Positions 36,526 through 46,379 of a stretch of 64,000 nucleotides of DNA are shown in pieces. Position 1 is the first letter of the stretch; each line of letters begins with the position of its first letter. Source of the DNA: Lampropedia puyangensis (GTDB lineage Bacteria; Pseudomonadota; Gammaproteobacteria; Burkholderiales; Burkholderiaceae_C). Below the pieces are notes generated by a model. It ran no database searches and had not been told where the DNA came from. It was given only the letters and a program-made list of their open reading frames with translations. The DNA lies in the NCBI RefSeq assembly GCF_004833285.1, contig NZ_STFG01000002.1, positions 1-64,000 of the forward strand, read 5' to 3'. A program made the position numbers and the translations under genes.

Positions 36526-36554
36526 GTGAGACGGGCCATGCAGTTGGTTATAAT
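36526..36554 (+). promoter_or_regulatory. Promoter of rnpB
   Basis: A perfect -10, TATAAT at 36549-36554, is preceded at exactly 17 bases by GTGAGA (4 of 6 matches to TTGACA). Transcription would start near 36561, right at the 5' end of the RNase P RNA. Confidence 0.7.
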
Positions 36555-36562
36555 GGCCGGTT

Positions 36563-36902
36563 GTGAAGTGGGCTAGGCCGTCGCTGGTGCAATCGTGGTA
36601 ACACGGCACTGGAGGAACGTCCGGACTGCATAGGACAGCGTAGCAGGTAACACCTGTCCACCGTGAGGTGAGGATCAGAGCAACAGAGACGAGTCTGGCG
36701 GGAGTGTCGAAAGATAGACCAGCCGGGGTGAAACGGGCAATCTCTACGCGCAGCAATACCAAATAGGCATGTGTTGAACTGGCTCCGGCGAGCATGCGGG
36801 TAGGTAGCACCGAGCTGAGTGGGTGACCCTCAGCCCAGATTAATGGCGGTCACATGGTTGCTTGCAACCGTGCACAGAATCCGGCGTATCGGTTCACTTC
36901 AC
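36563..36902 (+). ncRNA. rnpB: RNase P RNA, class A
   Basis: This is the catalytic RNA that trims tRNA precursors. Its ends pair as helix P1: GTGAAGTG (36563-36570) with CACTTCAC (36895-36902). Conserved blocks are in order: GAGGAACGTCCGGACT, the CAGGTAACACCTGTCC hairpin region, GATCAGAGCAACAGAGACGAG (core AGAGCAACAGA), GGGTGAAACGGGCAA and, near the 3' end, CAGAATCCGGCGTATCGG. The length of about 340 bases fits bacterial class A RNAs. A TTTTTTT run follows at about 36908. It lies immediately after bioF with its own promoter. Confidence 0.95.
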
Positions 36903-36991
36903 AATCTCTTTTTTTGATGGCTGCAGACATAGCGATACAAGCACAAGCATCGGCTTTCATAAGCAAGCAGCGCGTACTTATCCCAGCATGC

Positions 36992-37027
36992 AAAAAGCGC
37001 CCATTCGTGAGAATGGGCGCTTTTTTG
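36992..37027. terminator. Strong bidirectional terminator between rnpB and glcB
   Basis: AAAAAGCGCCCATTC-GTGA-GAATGGGCGCTTTTTT is a perfect 15-bp inverted repeat with A and T tracts. It can end both the rightward rnpB and the leftward glcB transcripts. A second hairpin without a T-run, TTTAAGCG...CGCTTAAA, lies at about 37044-37067. Confidence 0.9.
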
Positions 37028-37082
37028 TGCTTTTCCTAACCTCCTTTAAGCGACCCGCAGGCCGCTTAAAAGGCAGTGGAAT

Positions 37083-39284
37083 TTAAGCTTGGGCCGCTTT
37101 GAATTTCAAGCGCCATGCGTGCAGCAAAGGCTCGGTGTAGCCGCTTGGCTGCTCCACGCCTTTGAACACCAGGTCGGTGGCCGCGCGGTAGGCGTAAGAC
37201 GTCTCAAAGTTACCGGCCATTTTTTGGTAGAGCGCATCGCCTGCGTTTTGCTGGTCGACCACAGCGGCCATGCGTTCAAAGGTTTCGCGCACTTGCTGCT
37301 CGGTCACCACGCCATGCACCAACCAGTTGGCAATGTGCTGGCTGGAGATGCGCAGGGTCGCGCGGTCTTCCATCAGGCCGATGTTGTTGATATCGGGCAC
37401 TTTGGAGCAGCCCACGCCCTGGTCAATCCAGCGCACCACATAGCCCAGAATGCCTTGGATGTTGTTGTCCAGCTCTTGCTGTTTCTCGGCCTCGCTCCAT
37501 TTGGCTTCTTGCACGACCGGGATGGTCAGCAAATCGGCCAGCAGGCTGTCGCGCACGCTTTCGTAGTTGGTTTTGGCCAACTCTTGCTGCACGTCGCCCA
37601 CATTGACTTGGTGGTAGTGCAGGGCGTGCAAGGTGGCCGCCGTTGGTGAAGGCACCCAAGCAGTGTTGGCACCGGCTTTGGGGTGGCCAATTTTTTGCTT
37701 GAGCATTTCGGCCATCAAATCAGGCATGGCCCACATGCCTTTGCCGATTTGGGCGCGACCACGCAGGCCGCAGGACAGGCCCACCAGCACGTTGTTTTTC
37801 TCGTAAGCGGCAATCCAGGCGCTGGACTTCATATCGCCTTTGCGGAACACGGGGCCCGCTTGCATGATGGTGTGGATTTCATCGCCGGTGCGGTCCAGGA
37901 AGCCGGTGTTGATGAAGGCCACGCGCGCTGGCGCTTGGGCAATCGCGGCTTTGAGGTTGACCGAGGTGCGGCGCTCTTCGTCCATGATGCCCAGCTTGAC
38001 GGTGTTTTCTGGCAAGCCCAGCAACTTCTCAACCGCGCCAAACAAGGCGTTGGCGAAGGCGACCTCGGCAGGGCCGTGCATTTTGGGTTTGACGATGTAG
38101 ACCGAGCCTTTGCGCGAGTTGCGAATGCCGTTGGCGCCCAGGCCTTTGATGTCGTGGATTGCAATCGCGGTGGTGACCACGGCATCCATGATGCCTTCAG
38201 GAATCTCTTTGCCGTCAGCGCCCCACAGAATGGCGGGGTTGGTCATCAAATGACCGACATTGCGCAGGAACATCAGCGAGCGGCCGTGCAGTTTGACTTC
38301 CTGGCCATTGGCGCCGGTGTAGACGCGGTCGGCATTCAGCGTGCGTGTGAAGGTTTTTCCGCCTTTGGCGACTTCTTCAGTCAGCGTGCCTTTGAGAATG
38401 CCCAGCCAGTTGGCGTAGCCGGCAATCTTGTCTTCGGCGTCGACGGCTGCGACCGAGTCTTCCAAGTCCAAAATGGTCGACAGCGCGGCTTCCAGCACCA
38501 CGTCACTGATGCCAGCGGCATCGTCTTTGCCAATCGCGGTGCTGCGGTCGATTTGAATGTCGATGTGCAGGCCGTTGTTGCTCAGCAAAACAGAGTTAGG
38601 CTGGCTTGCATCGCCACGGTAGCCAATGAATTGGGCGCTGTCTTTAAGGCCAGTGCTCAGGCCGTTGTTCAGGCTGACGACCAGTTGACCGCCTTCGATC
38701 GCCAGACCGGTGGCATCTTTGTACGAACCATTGGCCAGTGGCGCAGAGTCATCGAGGAATTGGCGTGCAAACGCAATCACTTTGGCGCCGCGCACCGGGT
38801 TGTAGCCTTTGCCGGCTTCAGCGCCGCCGTCGCTTGGAATGGCATCGGTGCCGTACAAAGCGTCATAGAGCGAGCCCCAGCGTGCATTGGCGGCGTTCAG
38901 CGCGTAGCGGGCGTTCAGAATCGGCACGACCAATTGCGGGCCAGCCAGCAAGGCCAGCTCGTCGTCGACATTGGTGGTGGTGGCTTGCGCTTCTGCTGGA
39001 CTTGGCACGATGTAGCCAATGCCTTCGAGGAAGCTGCGGTAGGCAGCGATGTCTTTGACTGGGCCAGGGTGGGCTTTGTGCCAGGTGTCCAGCTCGGTTT
39101 GCAGGCGATCACGTTCGGCCAGCAAGGCGGCGTTTTTAGGTGCAAATTCGTTTACCAGAGAATCGAAACCTTGCCAGAAAGTGTCGCTGGAGACTCCGGT
39201 GCCTGGCAGCACTTGCGTATCGATAAAAGATTTGAGTGGTGAAGCCACTTGAAGGCTGTGAATGCTGGTGCGTGCTGTGCTCAT
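37083..39284 (-). CDS. glcB: Malate synthase G
   Basis: GlcB condenses glyoxylate with acetyl-CoA to malate, the second step of the glyoxylate route and of glycolate use. The 733-aa product is of the monomeric G isoform (E. coli 723 aa). It contains [20 protein letters not shown] ([19 protein letters not shown] region), [11 protein letters not shown] and MPDLMAEML, as well as the Mg-binding acidic residues of the barrel. The ATG at 39284 has GGAG 8 bases upstream; the open extension to 39398 shows no similarity. A LysR-type regulator is divergent. No glcDEF or isocitrate lyase gene is in the window. Confidence 0.95.
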   Translation of the reverse strand: MSTARTSIHSLQVASPLKSFIDTQVLPGTGVSSDTFWQGFDSLVNEFAPKNAALLAERDRLQTELDTWHKAHPGPVKDIAAYRSFLEGIGYIVPSPAEAQATTTNVDDELALLAGPQLVVPILNARYALNAANARWGSLYDALYGTDAIPSDGGAEAGKGYNPVRGAKVIAFARQFLDDSAPLANGSYKDATGLAIEGGQLVVSLNNGLSTGLKDSAQFIGYRGDASQPNSVLLSNNGLHIDIQIDRSTAIGKDDAAGISDVVLEAALSTILDLEDSVAAVDAEDKIAGYANWLGILKGTLTEEVAKGGKTFTRTLNADRVYTGANGQEVKLHGRSLMFLRNVGHLMTNPAILWGADGKEIPEGIMDAVVTTAIAIHDIKGLGANGIRNSRKGSVYIVKPKMHGPAEVAFANALFGAVEKLLGLPENTVKLGIMDEERRTSVNLKAAIAQAPARVAFINTGFLDRTGDEIHTIMQAGPVFRKGDMKSSAWIAAYEKNNVLVGLSCGLRGRAQIGKGMWAMPDLMAEMLKQKIGHPKAGANTAWVPSPTAATLHALHYHQVNVGDVQQELAKTNYESVRDSLLADLLTIPVVQEAKWSEAEKQQELDNNIQGILGYVVRWIDQGVGCSKVPDINNIGLMEDRATLRISSQHIANWLVHGVVTEQQVRETFERMAAVVDQQNAGDALYQKMAGNFETSYAYRAATDLVFKGVEQPSGYTEPLLHAWRLKFKAAQA

Positions 39285-39590
39285 GAAATTGCTCCAAAAA
39301 ATCAATAAAAATGGGGCCGCCTTACGGTGTGAAAATAGCTTGCGCTGTGCTTTCCATTCGGGCCATGATAGCGTGCATGGAGAGCAAGCTGGTGGCATAG
39401 CAAGAGTAGAGTGCGTTTTGGCGTTGTTCCTATTGCAGCAAGTTAACTGTAGGCAACTTGCAATGAGATGACTTTATTAAATATTTCAAAGACAATAAAC
39501 AATACAAAAATACAATTACTATTGCGTTTAAGTAAAAAATGATCGACTGGCTATGCGTGCCATTCGCAGGTTGTCTCACTCTGGACTGTT
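39285..39590. promoter_or_regulatory. Shared control region between glcB and the divergent LysR gene
   Basis: The 306-base gap has no gene and becomes very AT-rich around 39465-39540. A weak dyad CAATA...TATTG spans 39500-39524 with a 15-base spacer. It could be part of a LysR-type binding site, but the match is poor. Promoter elements were not assigned. Confidence 0.35.
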
Positions 39591-40553
39591 ATGGACAAAT
39601 TCAAGGCTATCGAAACCTTTGTTCGTGTTGCTGCGCAAGGCAGTTTGACGGCTGCTGCCAAGGTCGAGGATGTAGTGCCCGCGATTGTGAGTCGCCGCTT
39701 GGATGCGTTGGAATCTCTTTTGGGGGTGAAGCTGTTGGTGCGGACCACGCGCCGTGTTTCTCTCACCCATGAAGGTGTGGCGTTTCTGGAGAGTTGCCAG
39801 CGACTTCTGGCTGACTGGTCTGATGCAGAGGCCAGTGTTTCTGCGGGGAGTGTAAAGGCGCGTGGCCACTTGCGTTTGACCGCGCCTGCAGGTTTTGGTA
39901 GACGCCATGTGGCACCCCTGGTGCCGCTGTTTCAAGAACGCCACCCTGATGTGCGCGTCTCTCTCAATCTCAGTGATCGTTTGGTGGATCTGGCTGGTGA
40001 GGGATATGACTGTGCCGTTCGCGTAGGGGATTTGCCCGATTCGAGCCTGGTCAGCATTCGTTTGGCGGACAACCGCCGGTTGTGTGTTGCAGCCCCTGTG
40101 TATTTGCAGCGTTATGGCAGGCCGCAGCATCCTTCGGATTTGGCGCAGCACAATTGTCTGGGCCTTTCGAGCGAGGCTTCACAAAGCAAAGGCTGGGCCT
40201 TTTCTATTGCGCAGCCAGAAACGCTGGAAGTGCCATCTGGCGCGCCGCCCCATCGGCAACACATGTATGTCAAACCGAGAGGGACGTTGGATTGCACGGA
40301 TGGCCAAGTTTTACACGATTGGTGCTTGGCTGGTTACGGCATTGCATGGCGCAGTACGTGGGAGGTAGAGGCTGACATTGCCAATGGCCGTTTGGAGCAA
40401 TTGCTTGAGGCCTATGCCGCGGCACCCAATGGGATCTTTGCGGTGGTGCCTGAGCGCAAACACATGCCGTTGCGCGTGCGCCTGTGGATTGACTTTTTGC
40501 GTGAGCACTACGAGCAGCCAGGTTTTTGGCAGCGCCAAACAGTAGTGCCTTGA
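39591..40553 (+). CDS. LysR-family transcriptional regulator
   Basis: The 320-aa protein has a winged helix-turn-helix at about 1-60 (FVRVAAQGSLTAAAKVEDVVPAIVSRRLDALE). An effector domain follows, starting with the conserved RGHLRLTAPAGFGRRHVAPL (RGHLRLTAP core). The form belongs to the large LysR subgroup that often acts on its divergent neighbour. That neighbour is glcB, so control of malate synthase by glyoxylate or glycolate is possible, but LysR genes of this subgroup often have other targets. Confidence 0.88.
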   Translation: MDKFKAIETFVRVAAQGSLTAAAKVEDVVPAIVSRRLDALESLLGVKLLVRTTRRVSLTHEGVAFLESCQRLLADWSDAEASVSAGSVKARGHLRLTAPAGFGRRHVAPLVPLFQERHPDVRVSLNLSDRLVDLAGEGYDCAVRVGDLPDSSLVSIRLADNRRLCVAAPVYLQRYGRPQHPSDLAQHNCLGLSSEASQSKGWAFSIAQPETLEVPSGAPPHRQHMYVKPRGTLDCTDGQVLHDWCLAGYGIAWRSTWEVEADIANGRLEQLLEAYAAAPNGIFAVVPERKHMPLRVRLWIDFLREHYEQPGFWQRQTVVP

Positions 40554-40774
40554 CTATGTTTGGGTGCATGAGGGGATTTACACATAGTCTAGTAATTACT
40601 GCATCAAACACCCTGCATAGCTATTGGTTTTCCACCGTCGCTCGTTGCGAAACAAAAGGGGGAACAGTGTTTGGTGACTTGTTCTTGATGTTTTTCTGCA
40701 CTGATTAACCCGGTTTGACTGTTGGCAGCGTTTCACTCCTTGCCGTTGTGCATTTTTACAATCAGCAGGAGAAA

Positions 40775-42535
40775 ATGATGCAGAAGAACGTTTATTGGGT
40801 CGCCGTCATGTCGCTGGCGCTGTCGGTTAGTGGCTGTGGGCCTCGTGTGCCACAGGCTGTGGATGTGGGTCCTGTCGCTGATCCATCATCTGTTGCGAAA
40901 CCGATGGCTGATGAGGTTGTTGAGCCGGTTGCTTTGGCAGTGGCCCCTGCTCATCCATCACCAGCAGCACCTACAGTGACGCTTTATGGTAGCCCAGCGA
41001 TGTTGGAAGAGGCTTCAACCATGGAGCGTCTTCCAAGCTCTTCGCAGCGTACTGTGGTGGCCGCGCCATTGCATGAGTCACATCATGGCGCCAGACCCTC
41101 CCTATTGGAGACGCGGGAACGCTATGAGCGGCTATCAGACAACCCAGTCAAACGGACTGTACAAGAGAGCGTTTCTACTTTGAGCCTGGATGTGGATACA
41201 GGCTCGTACAGCAACGTGCGGCGTATTTTGCATCAAGGCCAGTTGCCTGCGAAGGACGCGGTGCGGGTAGAGGAGATGGTCAATTACTTCCCCTATGAGG
41301 TCAGCCAAGCGCAGGGCGCTCATCCGTTCGCGTTGCAGACAGAAATAGCGACTACGCCATGGAATTCTGAGAATTTGCTGTTACGCGTCAGTGTGAAGGC
41401 CGTTGAACAAAATGTCGCCTCCATGCCTCCGGCGAATTTGGTGTTCCTAGTGGACGTTTCAGGTTCGATGAGTACGCGGGATAAATTACCGCTTGTACAA
41501 GCTTCGCTGAGGCAGTTGGTACAGCAGTTGCGAGCGCAGGACAAAGTGTCGCTGGTGGTCTATGCTGGCCGAGTTGCTGTGGAGCTGGCCCCCACAAAGG
41601 GCGATGACAAGGCCACGATTCTTGCGGCCATAGAGCGCTTGACTGCTGGTGGAAGCACGGCGGGGGCCTCTGCGCTGGAACTGGCGTACCAGCAAGCGCG
41701 TGCAGGTTTCATTCCAGGTGGAATCAACCGTGTATTACTGGCCACAGACGGGGATTTCAACGTCGGTGAAACAAATGTGGAGCATATCAAAAACATGGTT
41801 GAACGCCAGCGTGCCACAGGAATTTCATTGACCACACTCGGATATGGGCAGGGGAACTACAACGAAGCGTTGATGCAGCAAATCGCGCAAGTGGGAAACG
41901 GCAACTACAGTTACATCGATTCGCTACAAGAGGCACGCAAAGTCTTGGTTGATGAGCTGTCCTCAACGTTCAACAGTGTGGCAGCGGATGTGAAATTGCA
42001 ACTCGAGTTCAACCCGCAGACAGTGGCTGAGTGGCGCTTGATTGGCTATGAAAACCGATTGCTGAATGAAGCTGATTTTCGCAATGACCAAGTCGATGCG
42101 GTAGAAATCGGCGCGGGTAAAAGCGTGACGGCTTTGTATGAAATAACCCCAGCGGGCCAAGAGGGGCTGTATTCTCAGCGCCGTTATGGCGCAGCAGCAC
42201 CTGTGATGCAGAGCACGTATGAAAGTGATGAATGGGGAGCGCTGCGCATTCGTTACAAGAAACCGGGCCAGAAGACCAGTATAGAAGTGGCGCAGGTAGT
42301 TCGTCGCACATCTGACGATGTTCAGCCTAGCTCAGAATGGGGTTTTTCCGCGGCTGTGGCTGCATTTGGTCAGCAACTGCGTGGGGGCACTTATTTGAAC
42401 CAATGGACATATGCTGACACTTTGCGTCTGGCCAAGGCTTCACTGGGAGAGGACGCTCAAGGGTACCGCCATGGATTTGTGCAATTGGTCGAGTTGGCGC
42501 AATCGTTGAGTCCTACAGCCGCGCAGCAGCGATAA
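40775..42535 (+). CDS. VWA-domain lipoprotein, YfbK-like
   Basis: The 586-aa predicted lipoprotein has a signal peptide ending ALSVSGC (lipobox), then a Pro/Ala/Val-rich tether (about 25-95). The YfbK N-terminal segment carries STLSLDVDTGSYSNVRR and VEEMVNYFPYEV. A von Willebrand A domain (about 215-390) has a full metal-binding MIDAS: DVSGSMS, a Thr in TAGGST and LLATDGDFN. A C-terminal YfbK-type domain ends the protein. The start at 40775 or the adjacent ATG at 40778 has AGGAG upstream; the earlier frame to 40715 is not supported. The function of the family is not established; the intact MIDAS suggests binding of a protein partner in the envelope. Confidence 0.85.
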   Translation: MMQKNVYWVAVMSLALSVSGCGPRVPQAVDVGPVADPSSVAKPMADEVVEPVALAVAPAHPSPAAPTVTLYGSPAMLEEASTMERLPSSSQRTVVAAPLHESHHGARPSLLETRERYERLSDNPVKRTVQESVSTLSLDVDTGSYSNVRRILHQGQLPAKDAVRVEEMVNYFPYEVSQAQGAHPFALQTEIATTPWNSENLLLRVSVKAVEQNVASMPPANLVFLVDVSGSMSTRDKLPLVQASLRQLVQQLRAQDKVSLVVYAGRVAVELAPTKGDDKATILAAIERLTAGGSTAGASALELAYQQARAGFIPGGINRVLLATDGDFNVGETNVEHIKNMVERQRATGISLTTLGYGQGNYNEALMQQIAQVGNGNYSYIDSLQEARKVLVDELSSTFNSVAADVKLQLEFNPQTVAEWRLIGYENRLLNEADFRNDQVDAVEIGAGKSVTALYEITPAGQEGLYSQRRYGAAAPVMQSTYESDEWGALRIRYKKPGQKTSIEVAQVVRRTSDDVQPSSEWGFSAAVAAFGQQLRGGTYLNQWTYADTLRLAKASLGEDAQGYRHGFVQLVELAQSLSPTAAQQR

Positions 42536-42690
42536 AGACCGTGCCCTGAAGAGCTATTAACACAACCATTGATACGCCGCGTCGCAGCAAGACCTTGTCG
42601 TGCTGCTTGTAATGCCTTCTGTTTTGTGCCTAGTTTCAATCTCAAGCCTCCGGTTTTCAGGAGTGTGTTCGTGCTCTGAGTAGGCACTGC

Positions 42691-45384
42691 TTATTGCAGC
42701 GATGCGGAGCCTTGGCTTTTGGTATGTGGTGCTGGTGATGGTGTGGCGAAGTCGATTCCTTCAGGAAGGGTCAGTACGTTAGTCACAGCATTGTCTGCTG
42801 CCAAGGTCGTGAGGACAGACTCTTCGGAGCGTTCCAAGGCATTGGCTAACTCATGCGTTAGAGGTTGATACTGGTTGAGTGCGACACGGGTAGCACGTAG
42901 CATCAGACCTTCTTGGTCGACAGGAATCAGTTGGCCCTGGTCAAAACAGACCGCAAGTGTTTTGAGTTTCATCAATAGGCTGCGTCCATCGGGCATGAGC
43001 AGCAGGTGCAGGTGGCGATGTGCGCTGTGCCATGCGTACTGTACGCGGGTGCCTTGCTTGCTGTTGGTCGTGTGTGTTGGTGAGGTATTTTTACCTCCTC
43101 CAGGGATAAGGTAGAACCATTCGCCCACTGAGCGATTGCGGGCCCATTGCAATACTTCTGCGCTCACACCTGTATTGGCAGGTTCTTCAATGACCACCAA
43201 ACCTGCTAATTCCAATCCGGTCATCATCTCAATATTTTCAGGACTCAAGGCAATGTCTTCGACATCTTCTTGCGAGACGAGTTTTTCCAGCCCTTCCAAA
43301 CGCGTGGACAGTTGCTTTATCTTTGCGAGCGAGAGTCCTTCAGCTTGAGAAATAAAGGCCGTTTGAATGGACTGAGTGATTTGATTCTGTATTGCTTCTT
43401 GAGCAACTTCTGTCACGCCAATCATCGAGAGTCCATGACGCAATCGGGCCAACAGGCCAGGTAGCGCCTGGATCACGCGCTTGCGCGTGACAACGTCTGT
43501 TTTAGAGCCAACAGCCCAGACCAGCAAGGCAGCGGTTTGTTTGAATTTTTTCGTTTCAGTGCTTTGCGCGCCAGATCGCACGGCTGAGACAGCCAGCACT
43601 TCGGCCCATGTTTTGAACAAGAAGGCCCGCAATTCGTCTTTAATTGGGACATCCTGCAGCATTTTGCGCAGTTCAATGGTGAATTTGACCAACAGCGTTT
43701 CTTTTTCCTCGACCTGCTGTGCTACTGACATGGCTTGACCAGCCTGGCGATTCTCGGCTAGAAATTTCTGTAGAAATTTTTCAAACTCATTGAGCGCAAG
43801 CTGGAAGACTTTGGAGCCTGTATCTGGGTATTGCTCAATCATTTGCACGATCCGAGAAAGTTCAACCTCTAGTGCGCTGCCTTGAAAGTTAGCACCATCA
43901 AACCCCATGGCTGCGCTGCCCATGCGATCAATGAGGCGACGAACAGGATGTGCCTGGTCAGTGAAGAAGGTTGGTTCAGACAAGGCAATGCGTAAGACGG
44001 GAACTTGAAGTCTGGCGAAAAGAACACGCACAGAGGCTGGCACACGTCCTTCCGAGATCACACTTTGGAACATTAACGCGACCATCTCGATGATGGCTTT
44101 CTCGTTTGGTTTATCCGCCTCTTCTTTTAGTGCCTCAGACTGCTCTCGTGCCAGCTGGGCAACTTCTTGACTCACTTGTGCAGGGGCTTTCATCAAAGCC
44201 GATGGACTAGCAGCTTGCGCGAGTTTTTGCACATAAATCTGCTGCTCCCCCATGGCTTCCACCAGTGCTGGAGAGGGGGCTAGCGACGTGATGCTGGTAT
44301 CTGCTGAAGGTGCAGGGCCAATGACCTGCACCAGACGTGCTTGGATTCCATTCCAAAGGGCCGAGGTCTGCTGAATGGCTGGTTGTCCAAATTGCGCAAC
44401 AGGGGCAACCAATGCTGCTGCTTCAACATGGTGAGCAACTGGGGCTACCGTACCAGGAATAAGCATCTGTGGGGCCAGAAAACCTGGTGCGGCGGCATGG
44501 GCTGGTGAGCCAGTAGCACTGACCATGCCTCCAGGTATGCCTGCCGCCCCGATGGGATATGCGCCAGCCAGAGTGTGCGTCGGGCTATTGGGGTGTTGAG
44601 CCCCCGCCATGCCTGAAATTGCTGCTGCGCTGGCTGCTATTTGTGCCTCTTGATGCCCTGCGCTCATATAGCTAGGCATTGCCGAGGATGGGTGGCTAAA
44701 CATTGGATTTTCAGCCGTGCGTGCAGCCGAGGCTGGTTGCACCTTGAGGGGTTTTATCCCTTTTTCTTCAAGAAAGTCATTACTGGTTTGGTATGCGTTG
44801 AGCAGTATCGCAGCCCAATCTTTGGCGATGCCTTGCATGACCCACATGAATGCGCGCTTTTGCAAGCGTGCTTCAGTCCATGCCTCCACCAAGTTCTCGG
44901 CTACTACCAACGGTTGGAAGGCGTCTTTAGAACGCAGAGTGGATTGCTGGAGCGCTAATAGACGCTTGCGCAATTCTGCAAAGCTCGGCTCAACCTTTTC
45001 TGCCACATTCATGCTGATGCGCGATGAGGCAATCATGCCCTCGATGACATCATCACTAACAAGGCTGAGTTCTTCGATGCTGGTTGCGGCCGCCAGTGTT
45101 TGGGTTTTGCTGGCATTGACGTCCTCTACCAGTGCGGCGCGCCATATGGCCAAGAGCTTCTGTGCCCAAGACCGGCGATGCTGCATGTAGTCTTGAAACC
45201 ACGTTGTGATGGGCAGTGCACCTCCTTCCAATTCCTGGAAGTTGCTGTCCCCTGCCATTTCAAAACGTTTAACTACCAAGCGATCCAGCTCTGGAATGCT
45301 GGAGCACAAACTTTGTAAGAAGTGCTGCCTGGCCAAGCGGATCAGGACTTCATGTTCGTTTTCATTGGAATTTGAATGGTCCAT
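42691..45384 (-). CDS. DUF1631 family protein
   Basis: The 897-aa protein is rich in helix and has no signal peptide or transmembrane segment. The DUF1631 core is recognisable from EPTFFTDQAHPVRRLIDRMG (HPVRRLIDRMG) and MIEQYPDTGSKVFQLALNEF. A low-complexity middle region (about residues 220-330) is rich in Ala, Pro, Gly and His. The C-terminal part has LIPGGGKNTSPTHTTNSKQG (WFYLIPGG) and RVQYAWHSAHRHLHLLLMPDGR, resembling a PilZ-like beta region. Proteins of this family are common in Burkholderiales and Pseudomonas and sometimes wrongly called thymidine phosphorylase; their function is unknown. It lies 33 bases after secF on the same strand. Confidence 0.85.
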   Translation of the reverse strand: MDHSNSNENEHEVLIRLARQHFLQSLCSSIPELDRLVVKRFEMAGDSNFQELEGGALPITTWFQDYMQHRRSWAQKLLAIWRAALVEDVNASKTQTLAAATSIEELSLVSDDVIEGMIASSRISMNVAEKVEPSFAELRKRLLALQQSTLRSKDAFQPLVVAENLVEAWTEARLQKRAFMWVMQGIAKDWAAILLNAYQTSNDFLEEKGIKPLKVQPASAARTAENPMFSHPSSAMPSYMSAGHQEAQIAASAAAISGMAGAQHPNSPTHTLAGAYPIGAAGIPGGMVSATGSPAHAAAPGFLAPQMLIPGTVAPVAHHVEAAALVAPVAQFGQPAIQQTSALWNGIQARLVQVIGPAPSADTSITSLAPSPALVEAMGEQQIYVQKLAQAASPSALMKAPAQVSQEVAQLAREQSEALKEEADKPNEKAIIEMVALMFQSVISEGRVPASVRVLFARLQVPVLRIALSEPTFFTDQAHPVRRLIDRMGSAAMGFDGANFQGSALEVELSRIVQMIEQYPDTGSKVFQLALNEFEKFLQKFLAENRQAGQAMSVAQQVEEKETLLVKFTIELRKMLQDVPIKDELRAFLFKTWAEVLAVSAVRSGAQSTETKKFKQTAALLVWAVGSKTDVVTRKRVIQALPGLLARLRHGLSMIGVTEVAQEAIQNQITQSIQTAFISQAEGLSLAKIKQLSTRLEGLEKLVSQEDVEDIALSPENIEMMTGLELAGLVVIEEPANTGVSAEVLQWARNRSVGEWFYLIPGGGKNTSPTHTTNSKQGTRVQYAWHSAHRHLHLLLMPDGRSLLMKLKTLAVCFDQGQLIPVDQEGLMLRATRVALNQYQPLTHELANALERSEESVLTTLAADNAVTNVLTLPEGIDFATPSPAPHTKSQGSASLQ

Positions 45385-45417
45385 GGTTACCTATCTGCGA
45401 AGCCAAGCGGGAGAAAA

Positions 45418-46368
45418 TTACACCACAGCTCCCGAATTGGGGTCATTGGGATCAATGGTGTTTTTGGCTGGTTTGATCAGATCTTCACGTTTGACGCCCA
45501 TCCACAATACCAAACCAGAGCCCACAAAAATGGAAGAGTAAACCCCGAACACAATCCCGATCGTTAGTGCCAAAGCAAAGTAGTGCAAGCTTGGGCCGCC
45601 AAAGAACAGCATGCACAGCACCATCGCTTCTGTCGATGCATGGGTAATTACCGTACGGCTCATGGTGCTGGTGATGGCATGGTCGAGTACTTGGCGTGTG
45701 CTCATTTTGCGGTTCTTGCGGAACATTTCACGCACGCGGTCAAAAATCACCACCACCTCGTTGACAGAATAGCCAAACACGGCCAAGACGCCAGCGAGCA
45801 CTGCCAGAGAGAACTCCCACTGGAAGAGCGAGAAGCAGCCCAAAATGATCACCACGTCGTGCAAGTTGGCAACAATGGCAGCAACACCAAATTTCCATTC
45901 AAACCGGAACGCGAGGTAAATCGTAATCCCCAAAGCCACGAAAGCCAAAGCCAGCAAACCTTGGTGGGTCAGCTCATCGCCGACTTGTGGCCCCACGAAT
46001 TCAGTGCGTAGCAATTGCACATCAGCAGTTTCTTTATGCAGTTGGGCAAGCACCTGCGCGCTCTGTTGGTCAGAGGTAGCGCCTTCTTGTACAGGCAGGC
46101 GAATCAAGATGTCTCGTGCCGTGCCGATATTTTGAACCTGCACTTCTTTGTAGCCCATGCCCGAGATGGTATTGCGCACCTTTTCTAAATCAGGCGCTTG
46201 GGCATACTGCACTTGCATCACCGTTCCCCCTGTGAATTCCACAGAGAGATTCAAGCCTTTGGTAGCCAAGAAAAAGACGGAGAGGACAAACAGGACAATC
46301 GACACAATGTTGAAGACCAACACGTGCTTCATGAAAGGAATGTCCTTCTGGATTCTGAAAAATTCCAT
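45418..46368 (-). CDS. secF: Protein translocase subunit SecF
   Basis: SecF, with SecD and YajC, uses the proton gradient to help pull exported proteins through SecYEG. The 316-aa product has six hydrophobic segments. It contains VEFTGGTVMQVQY in the periplasmic head, the family motif LAGVLAVFGYSVNEVVVIFDRVRE (VNEVVVIFDRVRE) and FGVYSSIFVGSGLVL near the end. It follows secD by 11 bases. Confidence 0.97.
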   Translation of the reverse strand: MEFFRIQKDIPFMKHVLVFNIVSIVLFVLSVFFLATKGLNLSVEFTGGTVMQVQYAQAPDLEKVRNTISGMGYKEVQVQNIGTARDILIRLPVQEGATSDQQSAQVLAQLHKETADVQLLRTEFVGPQVGDELTHQGLLALAFVALGITIYLAFRFEWKFGVAAIVANLHDVVIILGCFSLFQWEFSLAVLAGVLAVFGYSVNEVVVIFDRVREMFRKNRKMSTRQVLDHAITSTMSRTVITHASTEAMVLCMLFFGGPSLHYFALALTIGIVFGVYSSIFVGSGLVLWMGVKREDLIKPAKNTIDPNDPNSGAVV

Positions 46369-46379
46369 GGTGGCGCTCC

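Noticed and set aside
37683-39242. A 519-codon rightward frame opposite glcB
   Set aside because: It is a shadow of glcB with no ribosome site or domain.
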